Source: Hemileia vastatrix (lineage: Eukaryota; Basidiomycota; Pucciniomycetes; Pucciniales; Zaghouaniaceae). From it: a stretch of 64,000 bases of DNA. The stretch spans positions 5,978,501-6,042,500 of the forward strand of contig JASXTE010000001.1 in NCBI GenBank assembly GCA_030280995.1, written 5' to 3'. Within the stretch, counting starts at the first letter, position 1; each line of letters opens with the position of its first letter. Made by a program: the position numbers and the translations under genes. The notes below the pieces were generated by a model that was not told where the DNA came from, did not search any database, and saw only the letters and a list, made by a program, of their open reading frames with translations. Below, in pieces: positions 1 to 11,836 of the stretch.

Positions 1-336
1 TCAACCTATATCTCCAATTTTTATCATCACCCTTTGAACTTTGCTACAATTAAACTCTCATCAATCCCTTTTCATTTTCTTCTCAAAAAAATCTCTTGGT
101 TTCTATGAGCTATAACAGGCATAAAGGTCTGGGGAAGTGATAAATAGGGATGGAAAGAAAAGGAAAGGGGTAGGGATGCTTTTAAAGGGTCAGAGAGCAT
201 TTGATAGCAGAAGACAGGGTTTAAAATCATGGAAAAAATTGTCTTCAGAGAAAAGAAAACAAATTTATAACAAGGGAATAATATTATAGATAATTATTTA
301 TGTAAGAGAGAATGTAGGGATGGAGAGGTAATTAAT

Positions 337-1543
337 TATTGGCGAGTCATCTAGAAGAAGCATGAAAAGAAGGACAAAAGAAGAAAGTAGGATAGGAAAT
401 AAAGAGTAAGTGGTAAATAGGATTTTGAGAAATGAAGGTTGATTGAATTTATGGAGAGTAATACAACAATACTTTATGAGAAATAACACAATAGTAGTTT
501 CAAATGATATTAAATATGTTGATTTTAGTAAATTATATTTCAATGTGCGGCAATCAAGTAATATTATTAATAGACTTATGGCCACCATAATATTATATAA
601 AATTTAAATTAGAATTGTAGTACTAATAAAAATAATAATAATTGTTTTATAGTTAAGATATGATAAAATATGAGTGTAAATAAGTGATGATTACTAGAGA
701 GGTTTCCAAGGCTATTTTATAGGCAAGAAGATCTTCCCAAGCGTCTCAATTTTAGCTACATGGAATATAGTAATATGAAAAAAACAGGTATTTTAATTTA
801 ATTGAAACATACAAAACAAGAAGAAAAATTACCCCAATAAATTGTACCTGTGAATAAGAAATAACTATTCCCACCATACAGTCCCAAAACAAATATAATG
901 AACGACTACGTGAATATGAAAACTAAGAACCATGGGAAAGGAAATCTAAAAAAGGTAATACAAATAGCTGAAAAGGTTTAATTAAAACAAAAGGAATTAT
1001 TTTCACACCTTTTAATTCAGTATAAAGAAAATTAAATTAATCATTTTAACCATTTCAAGTAATTAAATTATTAATTTAGTTGAAAAAACTAATTAAATTA
1101 ATAAAATAACCTATTTAGAATGAGAAAAACAATTTTTCATATTAAATAAGTATTTTACTTAATTTAGTAATTTTAATGACACAATTAAGGGTCAAGGAAG
1201 CACCCAATATTTGTGGATAATATTTAATGATAAGTTGTATTTTAGTTTATATAAATTTTATTATTCAATTTGTAATTACATTATAAGTTGTCTTTTATAC
1301 TTATAATATAACCTTAAATAATTAATTTATTTATTTAGAATACATACAAAATGTGCCATGATATTATAGAATATAATATTTTATATGTAATAAAAAGTTT
1401 CTTAATATAAAACTATTTTACTTAAAAAATATAATTTTATTCAATAAGATTTTTTAATGTAAAAATGTATAGCATTATTCCCTTAAATTATTCCAGTAAT
1501 TTTTAATATAATTTACTGGGCTCCTGAGATAGCCTGGCTGACA
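337..1543 (-). repeat. Solo LTR of gypsy-A family, degenerate
   Basis: This stretch is a diverged reverse-orientation match to the whole gypsy-A LTR (5238-6466 and 40091-41346). Its right end (1512-1543) is the reverse complement of the LTR start with the TGTCAGCCAGGCTG motif. Its left end (about 341-360) matches the purine-rich complement of the LTR end, including TCATCTAGAAGAAG. The length, about 1.2 kb, equals a full LTR. A 5-bp duplication TTAAT lies at 332-336 and 1544-1548, as expected for a gypsy insertion later reduced by LTR-LTR recombination. The open frame on the minus strand in it (298-588) is not a gene. Bases 1-331 hold no recognisable feature. Confidence 0.75.
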
Positions 1544-2261
1544 TTAATAGTGTTCTACAAAATATAATAATAATAAAACATGAGAAATATTTTATATAAT
1601 ATAAAAACATGAATGGAATCAATTCAAAAAAATAGAAATCAAATAAACCATTTTTATACTATTCATTCCAATAAATTTTCATTTTATGTCTCTCTTTTTT
1701 CATATTTTGAAGATTAAGGGTTAATATATTTTAAAAAATACTATTACATGCATATCCTTTTATTTATTGAATATAAAACAGAATTGATATCTATATTTTC
1801 ACTTAATTTTATCACCAAAATATTATTACATTCATTTTTATAAGAGTTTTACATTTTTCAGAAATTTTAAATATTAGTAATTTTTAGTAAATTCATTTTG
1901 AATAATTAAAATTAAATTTTTGTTTAAAATCCTTACTTAAGAAATTAAATGGAAGATATTAATTCTCAAAATATTTTTCTTGAATGATTTACTTTTGTTC
2001 CTTATAATTTCACTATATATTAAAATTAAGTAAACTTATTTGAACATTAAAGATCAAATTTTTTTGATTTGAATTTGGGTGTGTCTAGTTTTACATGCAA
2101 CAAAGTATAAAATTATTTTAAACATTTTGTAGCTTTCCAGACTGGCTTAGCTATGGGAAGGGCTGATTTTAATATACCATTACAAAATTGTGTTTTTAAT
2201 TCTTAAAAATTGTTTAAAAAAATTTTCACATATACTTCAATAAATAATCAATCTAGTGTAA

Positions 2262-2394
2262 TCAGGGTTTCAATGTATTTTCACAATTTATTCCTTATTA
2301 TTTCATCACTACCTCAATGTGTGCTCAATAAGATATGAATTTAGGTTCAAGGTTGAAGACTTTCTAGAAAGTCTGCCGCCCATATTGCATGGTG
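2262..2394. mobile_element. Right end of a CACTA-like element, relic
   Basis: The terminal 45 bases resemble the right ends of the MITEs at 22701-22961 and 43294-43542: a diverged palindrome (ACTTTCTAGAAAGT), a GC-rich block, then CATATTGCATGGTG. The subterminal part is about 80% identical, in reverse orientation, to the left end of the element starting at 4440. It cuts into the old gypsy-B LTR, which resumes at 2395. Its left end was not found; it is probably outside the window or too decayed. The interval 1549-2261 is A+T-rich and may be its interior; nothing else is visible there. Confidence 0.6.
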
Positions 2395-2701
2395 TATTGG
2401 GCTCTTATTTTTTACTTACTTTTCTTAATAATCAATTTTAAATGAGTTATAAATTCTTTAAATCATTTCCCTTGATTATTACATTTTCAACTCTTTTTGA
2501 GGTTACCAAGAATAATAGTTTACCATAAATACATATTGATATTCCCCTAGAACATATATAGAAACAGGCGTTATTTATTTGAAATATCTTGGAACCACTT
2601 CTTTAAGGTATTCCTTTGTGCCTTAAAATTTTTTGACTCTCCTTTGAAATCTCATTTACTTAGGAACACCATTTACCGTTTTTGTAGCTTTTCTGGTGAC
2701 A
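2395..2701 (+). repeat. Old gypsy-B 5' LTR, 3' part only
   Basis: Ends in GGTGACA followed by GTATAATTTAATTCTC, the same LTR/leader junction as the young copies at 48771 and 56418. It is closer to the decayed 3' LTR at 61540-61966 than to the young LTRs. The upstream part is missing because the CACTA-like end at 2394 interrupts it. CpG sites of the young LTRs are mostly TpG or CpA here. Confidence 0.7.
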
Positions 2702-4436
2702 GTATAATTTAATTCTCTGTAGTTCTTATTTTTTGTACTAATATGTATTTTTCAGGTGCTAAATCTAAATTAAACCTTCTGAATGCACTACTCCTGTGGG
2801 TGCTAATACTAGGGCTTGTGCTAGAGGTAGGCTTCCATCTATAAAACCTGTTTGCAGGACCCACTTTCTTGAACCTCTCAATATAAGGGAAAGGAAACAC
2901 TCAATACAATCTGTGGAGGATATTCCTCAGGTTTTAAAAGATTCCAGTGAAGATGAAGAAGGTAAGGATACTATTCATGAGGCACAATTGGCCCCTGCTA
3001 TCAACCCTTTAGACCAACCTTTAGTTCCTGGGCCATCTGCTTTATTGGAAGCGCTCATTAAACTCTTCATGAAAAGAATATCTAATACTTTCTCCTCTGG
3101 GGGACCTAAATTCAAAACTTCTTTAATGAAATACCCTAATAAGTTCAATGGAAAACACACAGACAGATTTCAATCCTCCTTGCAGCCCTGTAAGTTATTG
3201 TTACATAACAACCCTTGAGCCTTTAACACCGACTGCTCCAACATTATTTATGCTTCTTCATTTTTAGATGGAAAAGCATCAAGATGGTTTGAACCTTATC
3301 TTCTAATTCTATCTTTGAGAAAAACAAACTTATCAATAATTGTGAAGCGCTTGAGAGCCAACTCTTTACATTGTTGGTGACACAATCGAAACTGAAAATT
3401 TTGAAATCAAACTTCACTTCCTTGGAATGAAAAATAACGGCCAAGCTTCTGAATATTTCTCAAAATTTCAAAGCTTTTCAAACTCAAGTATGTTAAAATG
3501 CTTCAGCTTTAAAGTATAATTTCTAAAAGGGAATCCCCTCAAGGATTCTAGATCAACTGAATCTTCATGATCAAAAAATAACTACATTGGTGGATTTGAA
3601 TGATTAAACCCTTGAGCTTGATGGTTCTTTTCAAGTAAAAATCCAACATTGATTCCACACCCATAATTACACTCACGGCTCTAATTTTAAATTGTGGTCT
3701 TCTTCAAATCACCCTTGAATAAATCCAAAAACAATCTAAAGGGTATGGATAAATCTCAACCCCCAGAAATATCAGTAAGGTATTGGACACAAAAGGGAAG
3801 CTAAAGGAAGATGAATAGTAGAGAAGAACAGATAATTGTTTGTGTATGTATTGTGGTTGTAAGTACAACTTAATAGATTGTGCTAAGTTTAAGGATGAAA
3901 AGGTATTAGTTCCAAGCCAAAAAACTAGTGAATAGTTTACTTGTGTGCAAAGCAAAAATTTTTTATCTCCACAGTGAACAGAGCCTCCATGCTTTAAGAA
4001 CATGAGTTTCTCCAAAACATTTGAAATTTATTCTGTTTAAGGAGGATGTTCCATTCAGTTCTCTTATTGACTATAGAGCTTCAATTTCATTTATCAGTTT
4101 ATCTTTTCCCAAAAGATTTAAAAATACATCTTTAGAAATTTACCAAATTCCAATTTATCTTTTCAAATCAGAGGAGCCCAAGTATTGGGTTAGGAAAAAA
4201 GTTTTATGGGTATTTATATTCCAAATTTTCCCTCCTTTAAGTGGAAATTAACAGTTTTAAATGCCCCAAGGATGGATGACAACATTATTGGCCATGACTT
4301 TTTAAGGTATTGAAATGCAGTGATAGATTGTTCACAGGGAGTGATTGCCCCTTTTTCTAAGTATATTTCTGATTCATCAATGCAGTTCAATAGGGAGTTA
4401 AACAGCCCACCTTATCAAGTACTTCTAGAGGACACT
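2702..4436 (+). pseudogene. Old gypsy-B gag and protease region, decayed
   Basis: This is a co-linear, decayed copy of the young gypsy-B gag (48843-50030) and pol start (50045-50540). The gag N-terminus is readable at 2796-3218 and shares the SVEDIPQ and PGPS segments of the young copies, then stops at 3218. Later frames carry many stops and small indels. A zinc-knuckle remnant and the gag/pol junction can be followed at 3840-3960. The protease active-site DSGA has become DYRA at about 4069-4080. The sequence stops at a CACTA-like insertion (4440) and resumes exactly co-linear at 45611. It cannot make a functional product. Confidence 0.8.
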
Positions 4437-5237
4437 TCTCACCACGCAATACAGGGGGCGGATTTGCTAGCAAGTCCATAACATTGAGCCCAAATTCATA
4501 TATAATTGAGCACATAATGAGGCAGTGATGAAACAACCAACAGTCAATCTTGAAACCTCTCTAAAATAAAATCAAAGACAAGTTGAATACTTATTTAAGC
4601 ACAGTTGATCATTATTGCAAAAAGTATGGTAATCTCATTTGCTCTAATTATAAAAGGAATATTAATATGAGTGAGGTCCATAACATTAACAGACTGGAAA
4701 ATGCATAATATTTTAAAAATAATGTGCTTCTGCCTTATGAATTCATATGTAATAGTAAATTTCTCATGTAAATCAAAGAAAAATCTTTTTTACCTCTTCA
4801 CATAATTTTGTGGAGCTATCAATATATAGAAAAATTACTTAATATCATAAGAGGTTTTTGAAGAGAAAATATGTAGTTAACTGATATTTTTCATTGGATT
4901 TCATCATTAAAAGTTTTTTAAATATATATATTTATTCTAATATTATGCTCAGGAATTATCAATTTTTTCAAGCTTTAACATATTTTTGAAAGTTAAAAAT
5001 TTCTTTCAAATATAATTAAAATAAATTAATTTGGAGGTATCATTTATATAATTAGTACATATCATTTTTTTCAATCAAGTGAAAAAATGATATGGTCACT
5101 ATTATTTTTAAATAATAAATTTCCTTCTTCTTCAATAAATCAAAATATTAAGGGTTGAATTTTATGATGATGAGCCATATGTCTAATAATTAGTACACTA
5201 TAATTTGGGGTTTTTTTTTTGGTATCAAGATATAACC

Positions 5238-6466
5238 TGTCAGCCAGGCTGTCCCAGGAGCCAAGTAATAAACATACAATTTTATTGGAGTTAATAAATG
5301 ACATAATAATTGCAGCTTATGTATATACATTAAATTTATATTACATAATAAATTATATTAAAATATTATTTTATAATTAAAATAAATTTTATAATAATTT
5401 TATTATCATATAAATTAAGTATACATTAAAATAATTATTATATTCCATATAAAGAGGTGTTATATGTATTTAATGAGAAATTAATTAATTACATGTTTAT
5501 AATATAATTATATCTTATTAAATTATCTTATATTGTAATTAAATTAATTTTTAAATTTAAATATATAATTGAACCCTTTTCATATTTAAAATTATCCATA
5601 ACTATTGACGTTGTTTTTGACCCTTATTTGTAATGAATATTAAATGCATTATAATAATTATTATAATAAATTTAAATTCTAAATTTGGTTCAGTAGAAAA
5701 ATTAATTACTTGTTTCAACTAGTTATTACATAGTCAAAACAATTTATTAATTTTCTACAGACTAACACTAAAATTGATTACAATATTTTGTTGCGTCAAA
5801 ACATTCCATTTGCTTCACTTAAAAAATCTATAAAAAATATTGTTATACTTAATTTGATTACTTTTTCACATGGTTCTCATGTCTCAGAGTTGTTTAATTA
5901 CTCACTATATTACTTAAATGATTTGGGAAATGGTGGTGTGAAAATTGGTTTCTTAATTGGGATTTTAATTACTTGTTTCATCTTTTTCTCTCCATTGTTA
6001 TGTTTCAATTATTTTCTTTTATCTTTTTGTTTCATCCTATTATTACTTTGTATATACTCAGTGGTAGCGCCTCATTGGTCCCTTTGCCTATAAAAGGCCT
6101 TGTGTTATTTGATTTATGATCATCACTTATTATACACTCAAACTTGAATATATTTTTAATATAAATACGTTTATTATTATTTTTATTAGTATTACAATTC
6201 TAATTCAAATTTTATATAAATAACTACAGGTTGCAATAAGTCTAATAGTAATAACAGTGTTTGCCGTGCAGAAAACGGAATCCTTATTTTAAATAAATAT
6301 ATTATAATTAAAAAAAAACCTCACTGTTGTATCAAATCACAAGGAATCTTGTCGACTCTCTCTATCTCAGAATAATTATATTTTTATTATCCTTTTCCCT
6401 ATATTTCCTCCTCTTCTTCTTTACCTTTCCTCTTTTCCTCACCTTCTTCTAGACGACCGGTAGACA
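5238..6466 (+). repeat. gypsy-A 5' LTR
   Basis: 1229 bp, TGTC...GACA ends, nearly identical to the 3' LTR (40091-41346) apart from scattered substitutions and a short ATT-rich length difference. Pol II promoter signals are expected here; the GCCTATAAAAGGCC-like box at about 6086-6099 is a good TATA candidate, so transcription probably starts near 6120. The short ORF found in both LTRs (5788-6093, 40641-40943) lies across this promoter and is not counted as a gene. Confidence 0.92.
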
Positions 6467-7128
6467 AGTGGGAGCCTTTCCAAACCGACAATGATGATCA
6501 ATACCTGCAACAAACGACATAGCGCACAGACCACCCAGCAAAAAAGAAACTTTTGCCACGACCGTGTTTCAAACTTGGGTTTGATCTATTAGGTTTATAT
6601 TAAATTAATTCATCTATTATTTTGAAGTGATTTTCTGATCACTATAGTAAGTTAACCTTTGCACCCCTCACTCATATTACTATATTTTTACTGCAATAAC
6701 AGTGTTTGTGGCTTAAATGCTGATTCACTGAGTGTAAGTGTTCATTATTTTTAATTTTTTTTCCTAGTTGACCTTAATAGAGTAAACCTCTTAGTCCTGG
6801 AAGACAATTAATAATTAATAAATTAATTTTATTATTATTTTTTGTATATTGGTTGACCATAATAGTACTCAGTACTTAGTCCCAATTTTACCATCATATA
6901 AATTTTTGGTATTAATTATTTTGGTTGACTTATAAAAACCTTTATTGGTTTGTCCCATTTTAATTACTGATTATTTCTTGATAAATAATTGTAATTACAT
7001 TTGTTTGTATTACCTTTTTGTTAATTAATTGATTTTTGATAAAAATTAAATTTTTTTAAAATTCAATAAATTTTATTTTGAAATAACAAATTGAATCATT
7101 AATTTTTTTTTTGATTTTAACAGTTTAA
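6467..7128 (+). other. gypsy-A leader with probable primer binding site
   Basis: The first bases after the LTR contain TGGGAGCCTTTCCAAACC at 6469-6486. It starts two bases after the LTR with TGG, as expected for a tRNA primer binding site. I did not identify the tRNA. The rest of the leader is A+T-rich with no coding region. Confidence 0.55.
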
Positions 7129-7771
7129 ATGTCCAATAGTTTGGCTAGCAGCATGGATAACTTACATGTGGATGAGATTGAAGTGGATAATGACGCTGAA
7201 TATGTAGGTTCTTCTAAATTAACTTACAGAAATGATTCAGCTGACAAAAAACCTTCAGGACGTGGAAATGGCAGGAGAAGTGGTAAAACCCCCTCACCAA
7301 ACACCTCTGAAAGAAGTAAAACCTCTAATAAATCAGGACAATCAACTCAAAGGTATAAAAATAAAAAAGATACCTCTAACCCCACAAGTTAAAAATCTGT
7401 CCAGTCACATCAAAGAACTGAAAGCAGAAAGCATGAAGTACAAGGCAAGGGTAGACACACTTTGGCAGCAAATGCAGGAATTTTTACATCCCAAACAGGC
7501 TCAAACTCCTCATTTCCCAGCCTCTCAGCCTCAGCCTCAACCTCAGCCCAATCAGTTACCCAGCTCCTTCACGCAAAATAAAAGCACTCTGCAAGTGGAA
7601 CAGTGGAAATGGGACTACTTGATGAGCCATTACCAGCAGAATGCTCAACAACCAGCTCAACACCCTGGCCCATCCAGGACACAAACCTACCATCCATCTC
7701 CTCAGCCCTATCCTTATCAGGGAGGCAGAAGAAAGAAGGCACAGGGGAAGTTTCCTTCCTTACCATGGTAA
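7129..7771 (+). pseudogene. gypsy-A ORF1 (gag-like N-terminal protein), frame-broken
   Basis: An acidic start (MSNSLASSMDNLHVDE) opens in one frame at 7129 and hits a stop at 7390-7392. The convincing continuation is in the next frame: a helical segment (KELKAESMKYKARVDTLWQQ) followed by a Gln/Pro-rich tail with PQPQPQP, ending at 7769-7771. The switch lies near the A-rich run at about 7355-7370, so one base has probably been gained or lost. No enzyme motif is present. By position it may be an extra structural protein. Its stop overlaps the next start as ATGGTAA (7765-7771). Confidence 0.5.
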
Positions 7772-8511
7772 GTAAATTGTTTGATAAACATGTTGGCATG
7801 TATAATAAAAAAGCTTCTTCAGGTAATCCTGTGGATTCTGGTGAAAGAACAGTTAAACCTTTAAAAAGACAACTTCCTTTAATGAGTAGCCCCAATGATG
7901 TAATTAGAAAATTATCATTTGATGAACCTTTACATTTGACTTCTACTTCTTTAATTAATGCTTCTCTTGCAATTAAGAATGATTCTGTTTCCCCTGAAGT
8001 CTATACCTTAATTGAGAGAACTTCTGAAGAAATATTGAAAGATACCCTTGATTTTAATGTTGTAAAAGACAAACATTTGAGAGATGTGTTAATCCATGAG
8101 AGTGATAGATTAAATAATTTTCACTTGCATTGTAAATTAAGTTCTTCTGTACAGGATACAACTTATTTTAAAATCAAAGAAACCTTGAATATTGTTCTTA
8201 GCCAACAAAAACAAATAAGGAGTGACAATAGAGCTATCTCAGATAAAAATATCAATCTACATAAAACCTTGAGTGAATTGAAACCCCTTATTGAGGAAAA
8301 TTATTCATTAAAAAGTGAAATAAAATCTCTACAAAATGAGTTTAAAAAGCTAAAGAATGATTTCCATGCACTAAGTGCCAAACACACAGTTTCTGAGGAC
8401 AGAAATGTTTTATCTCTTGCAAAAGTAAATGACCAGATGTCTGAAATTCCAATGATAAGAAACTATGTGTCTGACCTGCAAGAAAAATTTTCAACCTTAA
8501 CCATCAATAAT
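7765..8511 (+). CDS. gypsy-A ORF2, 5' segment (gag N-terminus), split by insertion
   Basis: Opens at ATG 7765-7767 and runs about 249 codons with no stop to the target site of the 27.1-kb element. The second half is a predicted coiled coil (SLKSEIKSLQNEFKKLKNDF), fitting a structural gag region. The genomic frame runs into the inserted TIR and stops at 8544. Skipping the insert and one AAT repeat, the same frame continues at 35658. The start is chosen because it overlaps the ORF1 stop and the preceding frame-1 sequence is closed. Confidence 0.75.
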
Positions 8512-8555
8512 CACCACAGAAAATTTGGGGGGGGGTATTGCTAGCAATACCCCTC
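8512..8555 (+). repeat. Left TIR with embedded palindrome
   Basis: CACCACAG, an A/T run, nine G residues, then a perfect 22-bp palindrome at 8532-8553 with core TATTGCTAGCAATA. It is the partner of the right TIR at 35613-35654. Inside it, 8556-9408 is gene-free A+T-rich DNA with a few short repeats (GCTGTTGG at about 8586-8601); I see nothing else there. Confidence 0.85.
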
Positions 8556-9408
8556 ATTTAAAAATGTTGGGAAGTGGTTGGAAAGCTGTTGGAAGGCTGT
8601 TGGGAGTTCATTGTGAAACCAGATTTAAATTAATTGGACAAAGATTTGGTAATCAGTTAGACCTACGTTCAACCAAACTCAATCACAGGTTTCTTGGAGC
8701 TTGGTGATTACTTTGATTTTGAGCTGAGCACAGATTGAGCAAAGCTTGAACATATCACTTAACATATCATAATATTCACTTTCCCATCTTGTGGAAAGCA
8801 AAATTTGATATTCGTTCTAAGAATATCTACATATATTTTCTTGCCAAGTTGGTAACAGAAGGTTAAACTGTAGTATCTCAATTATTACACTAGACTACAT
8901 AGATATTTGATAAAACATACAATTCAAATCAATTTTAATATTATTGAGATCACCATAAGTGTCTTTCCAAAGACTTACAAAAAGTATGTTAGTATCAAGA
9001 TATCGTTCTAGGTAGTAGTTTCAATTTGGATTTTGAACTGACATCTAAAGCATTTTACTATTAGACAGAAACATAAATAAGTGTAATAAGAGTGAAATTA
9101 TTCTATTTTGTGATTATAATGTAACAATAATGCACATTTTTATTGAGAAAATTTTTCTTCCTCCACAAACCAAAATTTACTGTATAGGCTCAAGATTTAT
9201 TTTTAAGACATATTATTCATTTCAGTTATCATTGATTTACTTCCAATATTTATTAAAAAGATAATAATAATACATGTGAAAGAATTATGAGCTTAGCATA
9301 GCATATGCTAAAAAGTTATTTTGTCGTTTTATTCAAAACTGATTCTTCATTTTTTGCTTCAATTCATCTTTTAACAACCACTATCTTCAGATACTATTCT
9401 TACTTAAT

Positions 9409-11836
9409 ATGTCAAGTCTCAGATGTGTTGGACAGTTCTCAATAACAATCGATCAAATTTATATGAATGTAATTTCAAGATTTCAAAACTCACCGACCCC
9501 CACAATTTTACAGCGAGGCCATTCGAATGTTCATATTTTTGGACTATTTGAAGAAAGAAAACCAACCCTTGTTGGTAATCTTTCTCAAGTGCAGAGTCAG
9601 CACATTGGACCACTATTGGGTGACATTGGCTCTGGATCTCACCATTTAAACCAAAGAAGTGCCTTGAATCCTATGAAGCCTTTCTATTTTCATGCTTACT
9701 TGGTTCCAGTTTTTGGTAATCAGTATCAACTTTGGGGATGCCTCTTTTCTTCAAGTACACTAATCAGTCTTGCTAAAGAAGCATTTTCTTCTGCAAAAAT
9801 CGATTTATGTCCAATCCTGAACTACGACTCCACTATCTTTTTAATATCCCGCATGTAATTTTTGAAGGCTCTTTCCAAATATCTCAGAGTACTCAAGATT
9901 GGAAAGCTGATCAACTTATCCAAGGAATCAAAACAGTTCTCAAAACACATCAACTTCAAGCAATAAATTTTATGATTGACAATGAACAAATGTTAAAGGA
10001 AAAGTTGGATATCATGTGGAGGCACCAGGACAACCATTGGCTTAGAACTGGATTCGATGACTATAAAGATCAGTTTCCTAACAATCAATTGCCGCCTGAA
10101 GGAAACAGGTCAATACTTGCTGATGATATGGGTTTGGGAAAGACACTTTCAACTCTTTCTCTTATAAGTGCAACTCAAGGTGAAGCAAGACAATTCCAGG
10201 TATCAGAAAATCAAGAAGGTATTAATTGGAGTTCAGCCACACTGATTATATGCCCCCTGGCAACACTATCGAATTGGATCAATGAAATAAGTGTGCACTT
10301 TGAAGATAATGCACTTCCTTTCAAGGTTCTTTATGGGAAGGATTGTCAAAGTACTAATGTCAATGAGCTACAGGACACTGCTATTGTTTTAACGACCTAT
10401 GAAATAGCTAGCCCAACGATGTCAAAAAATCAAAGCCAAAAAAAGATACCAGTGACTCAAATGCTCTTTTGGTATAGAGTTGTTTTAGATGAAGCTCAGT
10501 TAGTGCCCATTTCTATATCTAAAACTTAAAACTTAATTTTTATAATCAATTTTTATAAATATTCTTTTAGTTACATTAAAAATCCTTACTCGCAGAGGGC
10601 TCAAACAATATTTGACTTGGAATCCCAACACCGACTATGCTTGACTGGAACTCCACTTCAGAACAGGCCCACTGACCTTCAAAGTCTAATATTTTTTCTT
10701 AGAATCGAAAAGTGGCAAGAAGACTGGTTATGGAAGAATTTCCTTTTTCCAGGTTTGCAAAAAGGAAAGGCTAATTCTATTAAATCAATCAATCACTTAA
10801 TGAAAGTCATAAGCCTACGTAGAACAAAGGATGCAATTTTGTCTCTTCCAAAAAAGATTCAAAGGGGGATATCAGTTCAATTAGCAGATCCATGGAGGTC
10901 TAAACTTGATGTGCTTCAAGAAGGATTCACTGAGCGATATGGGCCCTCCAGAAGCACTGACTTCCCTTGGGACTCATCTGAGTTTCTAAGAGAGCTGATG
11001 ATTTTAAGAAAATTCTGCAACCATCCAATCTACAAAAATCTGGATGAAACTCCAACTTTTGATTTCACCTGGCAGCATTCCGCAAAGATTTGTCATCTTA
11101 TAGGCCACTTAAAAAACTTTTTGTCTGGTGAAAGGGATATAAATTTTCCAAAAGCTGTTATATTCTCCAACTTTGCAGACTTTTTGCAGATGTAAGTGAT
11201 TCTATAATGAATTGTTTTACAAAATTTTGTTGGCTTATTAAAAACAATTTTCTAATATTTCAAAATAGAATAAAAATGGCTTTAGATGACCACAATATTA
11301 GGTATACCCAGCTTATGGGTGAACTCAGCCGGACAAAGCGAGACAAAAATATGCATGAATTCCATTTTAATGAAAATTGCCAAGTTTTGGTTGGAACGAT
11401 TCAGGCTGCAGGAGTGGGTATAGATCTCAGGTGTGCTCAAAATGTATATATAATGGTGAGCTCAATGTCTTTTATTTCATATTAAGAACAAAAATATTAA
11501 ATTTTTTATATGTTCAATGTTGAAATAGGAGCCAAATTTGAATCCAGCAGTTGAGCAACAGGCTGTTGATCGGCTGTATAGAATGGGGCAGCAAAATGAA
11601 GTAAATGTTTTGAATTATTTTGTACAAGAAAGTATAGAATTCAGCATGTATAAGATTCAAAGGAAAAAAATGGAGCTAACAATGTAAGCCAAATTTCATT
11701 TCTATAAATTTTAATGATAATAGTAATCATTAAAATTATGTTTTTGTTTTCAAGGCTAAGTGTCCCAAACAGTGGAAATGAGGAGTATGAGTGTGCAAAC
11801 CTATTATTAAGGGAGTTTGTCAATCACTCACATTAG
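9409..11836 (+). CDS. SNF2-family ATPase, RAD5/HLTF-like
   Basis: ATP-dependent DNA translocase of the SNF2 superfamily, presumably nuclear, acting on chromatin or damaged DNA. All helicase motifs are visible: I (DDMGLGKT, about 10117-10143), Ia (ICPLATLSNW), II (DEAQ, about 10488-10499), III (LTGTPLQN, about 10638-10661), IV (KAVIFSNF), V (GTIQAAGVGIDL) and VI (QAVDRLYRMGQ, about 11557-11590). Supported introns are 11192-11268, 11456-11528 and 11684-11754; a further one lies within about 10500-10596 with unclear ends. The product would be about 700 aa. The first 150 residues were not assigned to a domain, and no RING finger is seen between the lobes. A frame change between about 9770 and 9830 separates the N-terminal region from the ATPase core: frameshift or missed intron. 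The last codons overlap the convergent gene at 11820. SNF2 genes are expanded in rusts; a role in transposition is inference. Confidence 0.8.

Noticed and set aside
1808..2394. CACCAAAATATT at about 1812, preceded by TAT, as left end of the CACTA-like relic ending at 2394
   Set aside because: Only a few bases match the known ends and there is no G run or palindrome; the TAT match may be chance.
5788..6093. 101-codon frame present in both gypsy-A LTRs (also 40641-40943)
   Set aside because: It lies across the LTR promoter region, is duplicated only because LTRs are duplicated, and has a biased hydrophobic composition without any motif.
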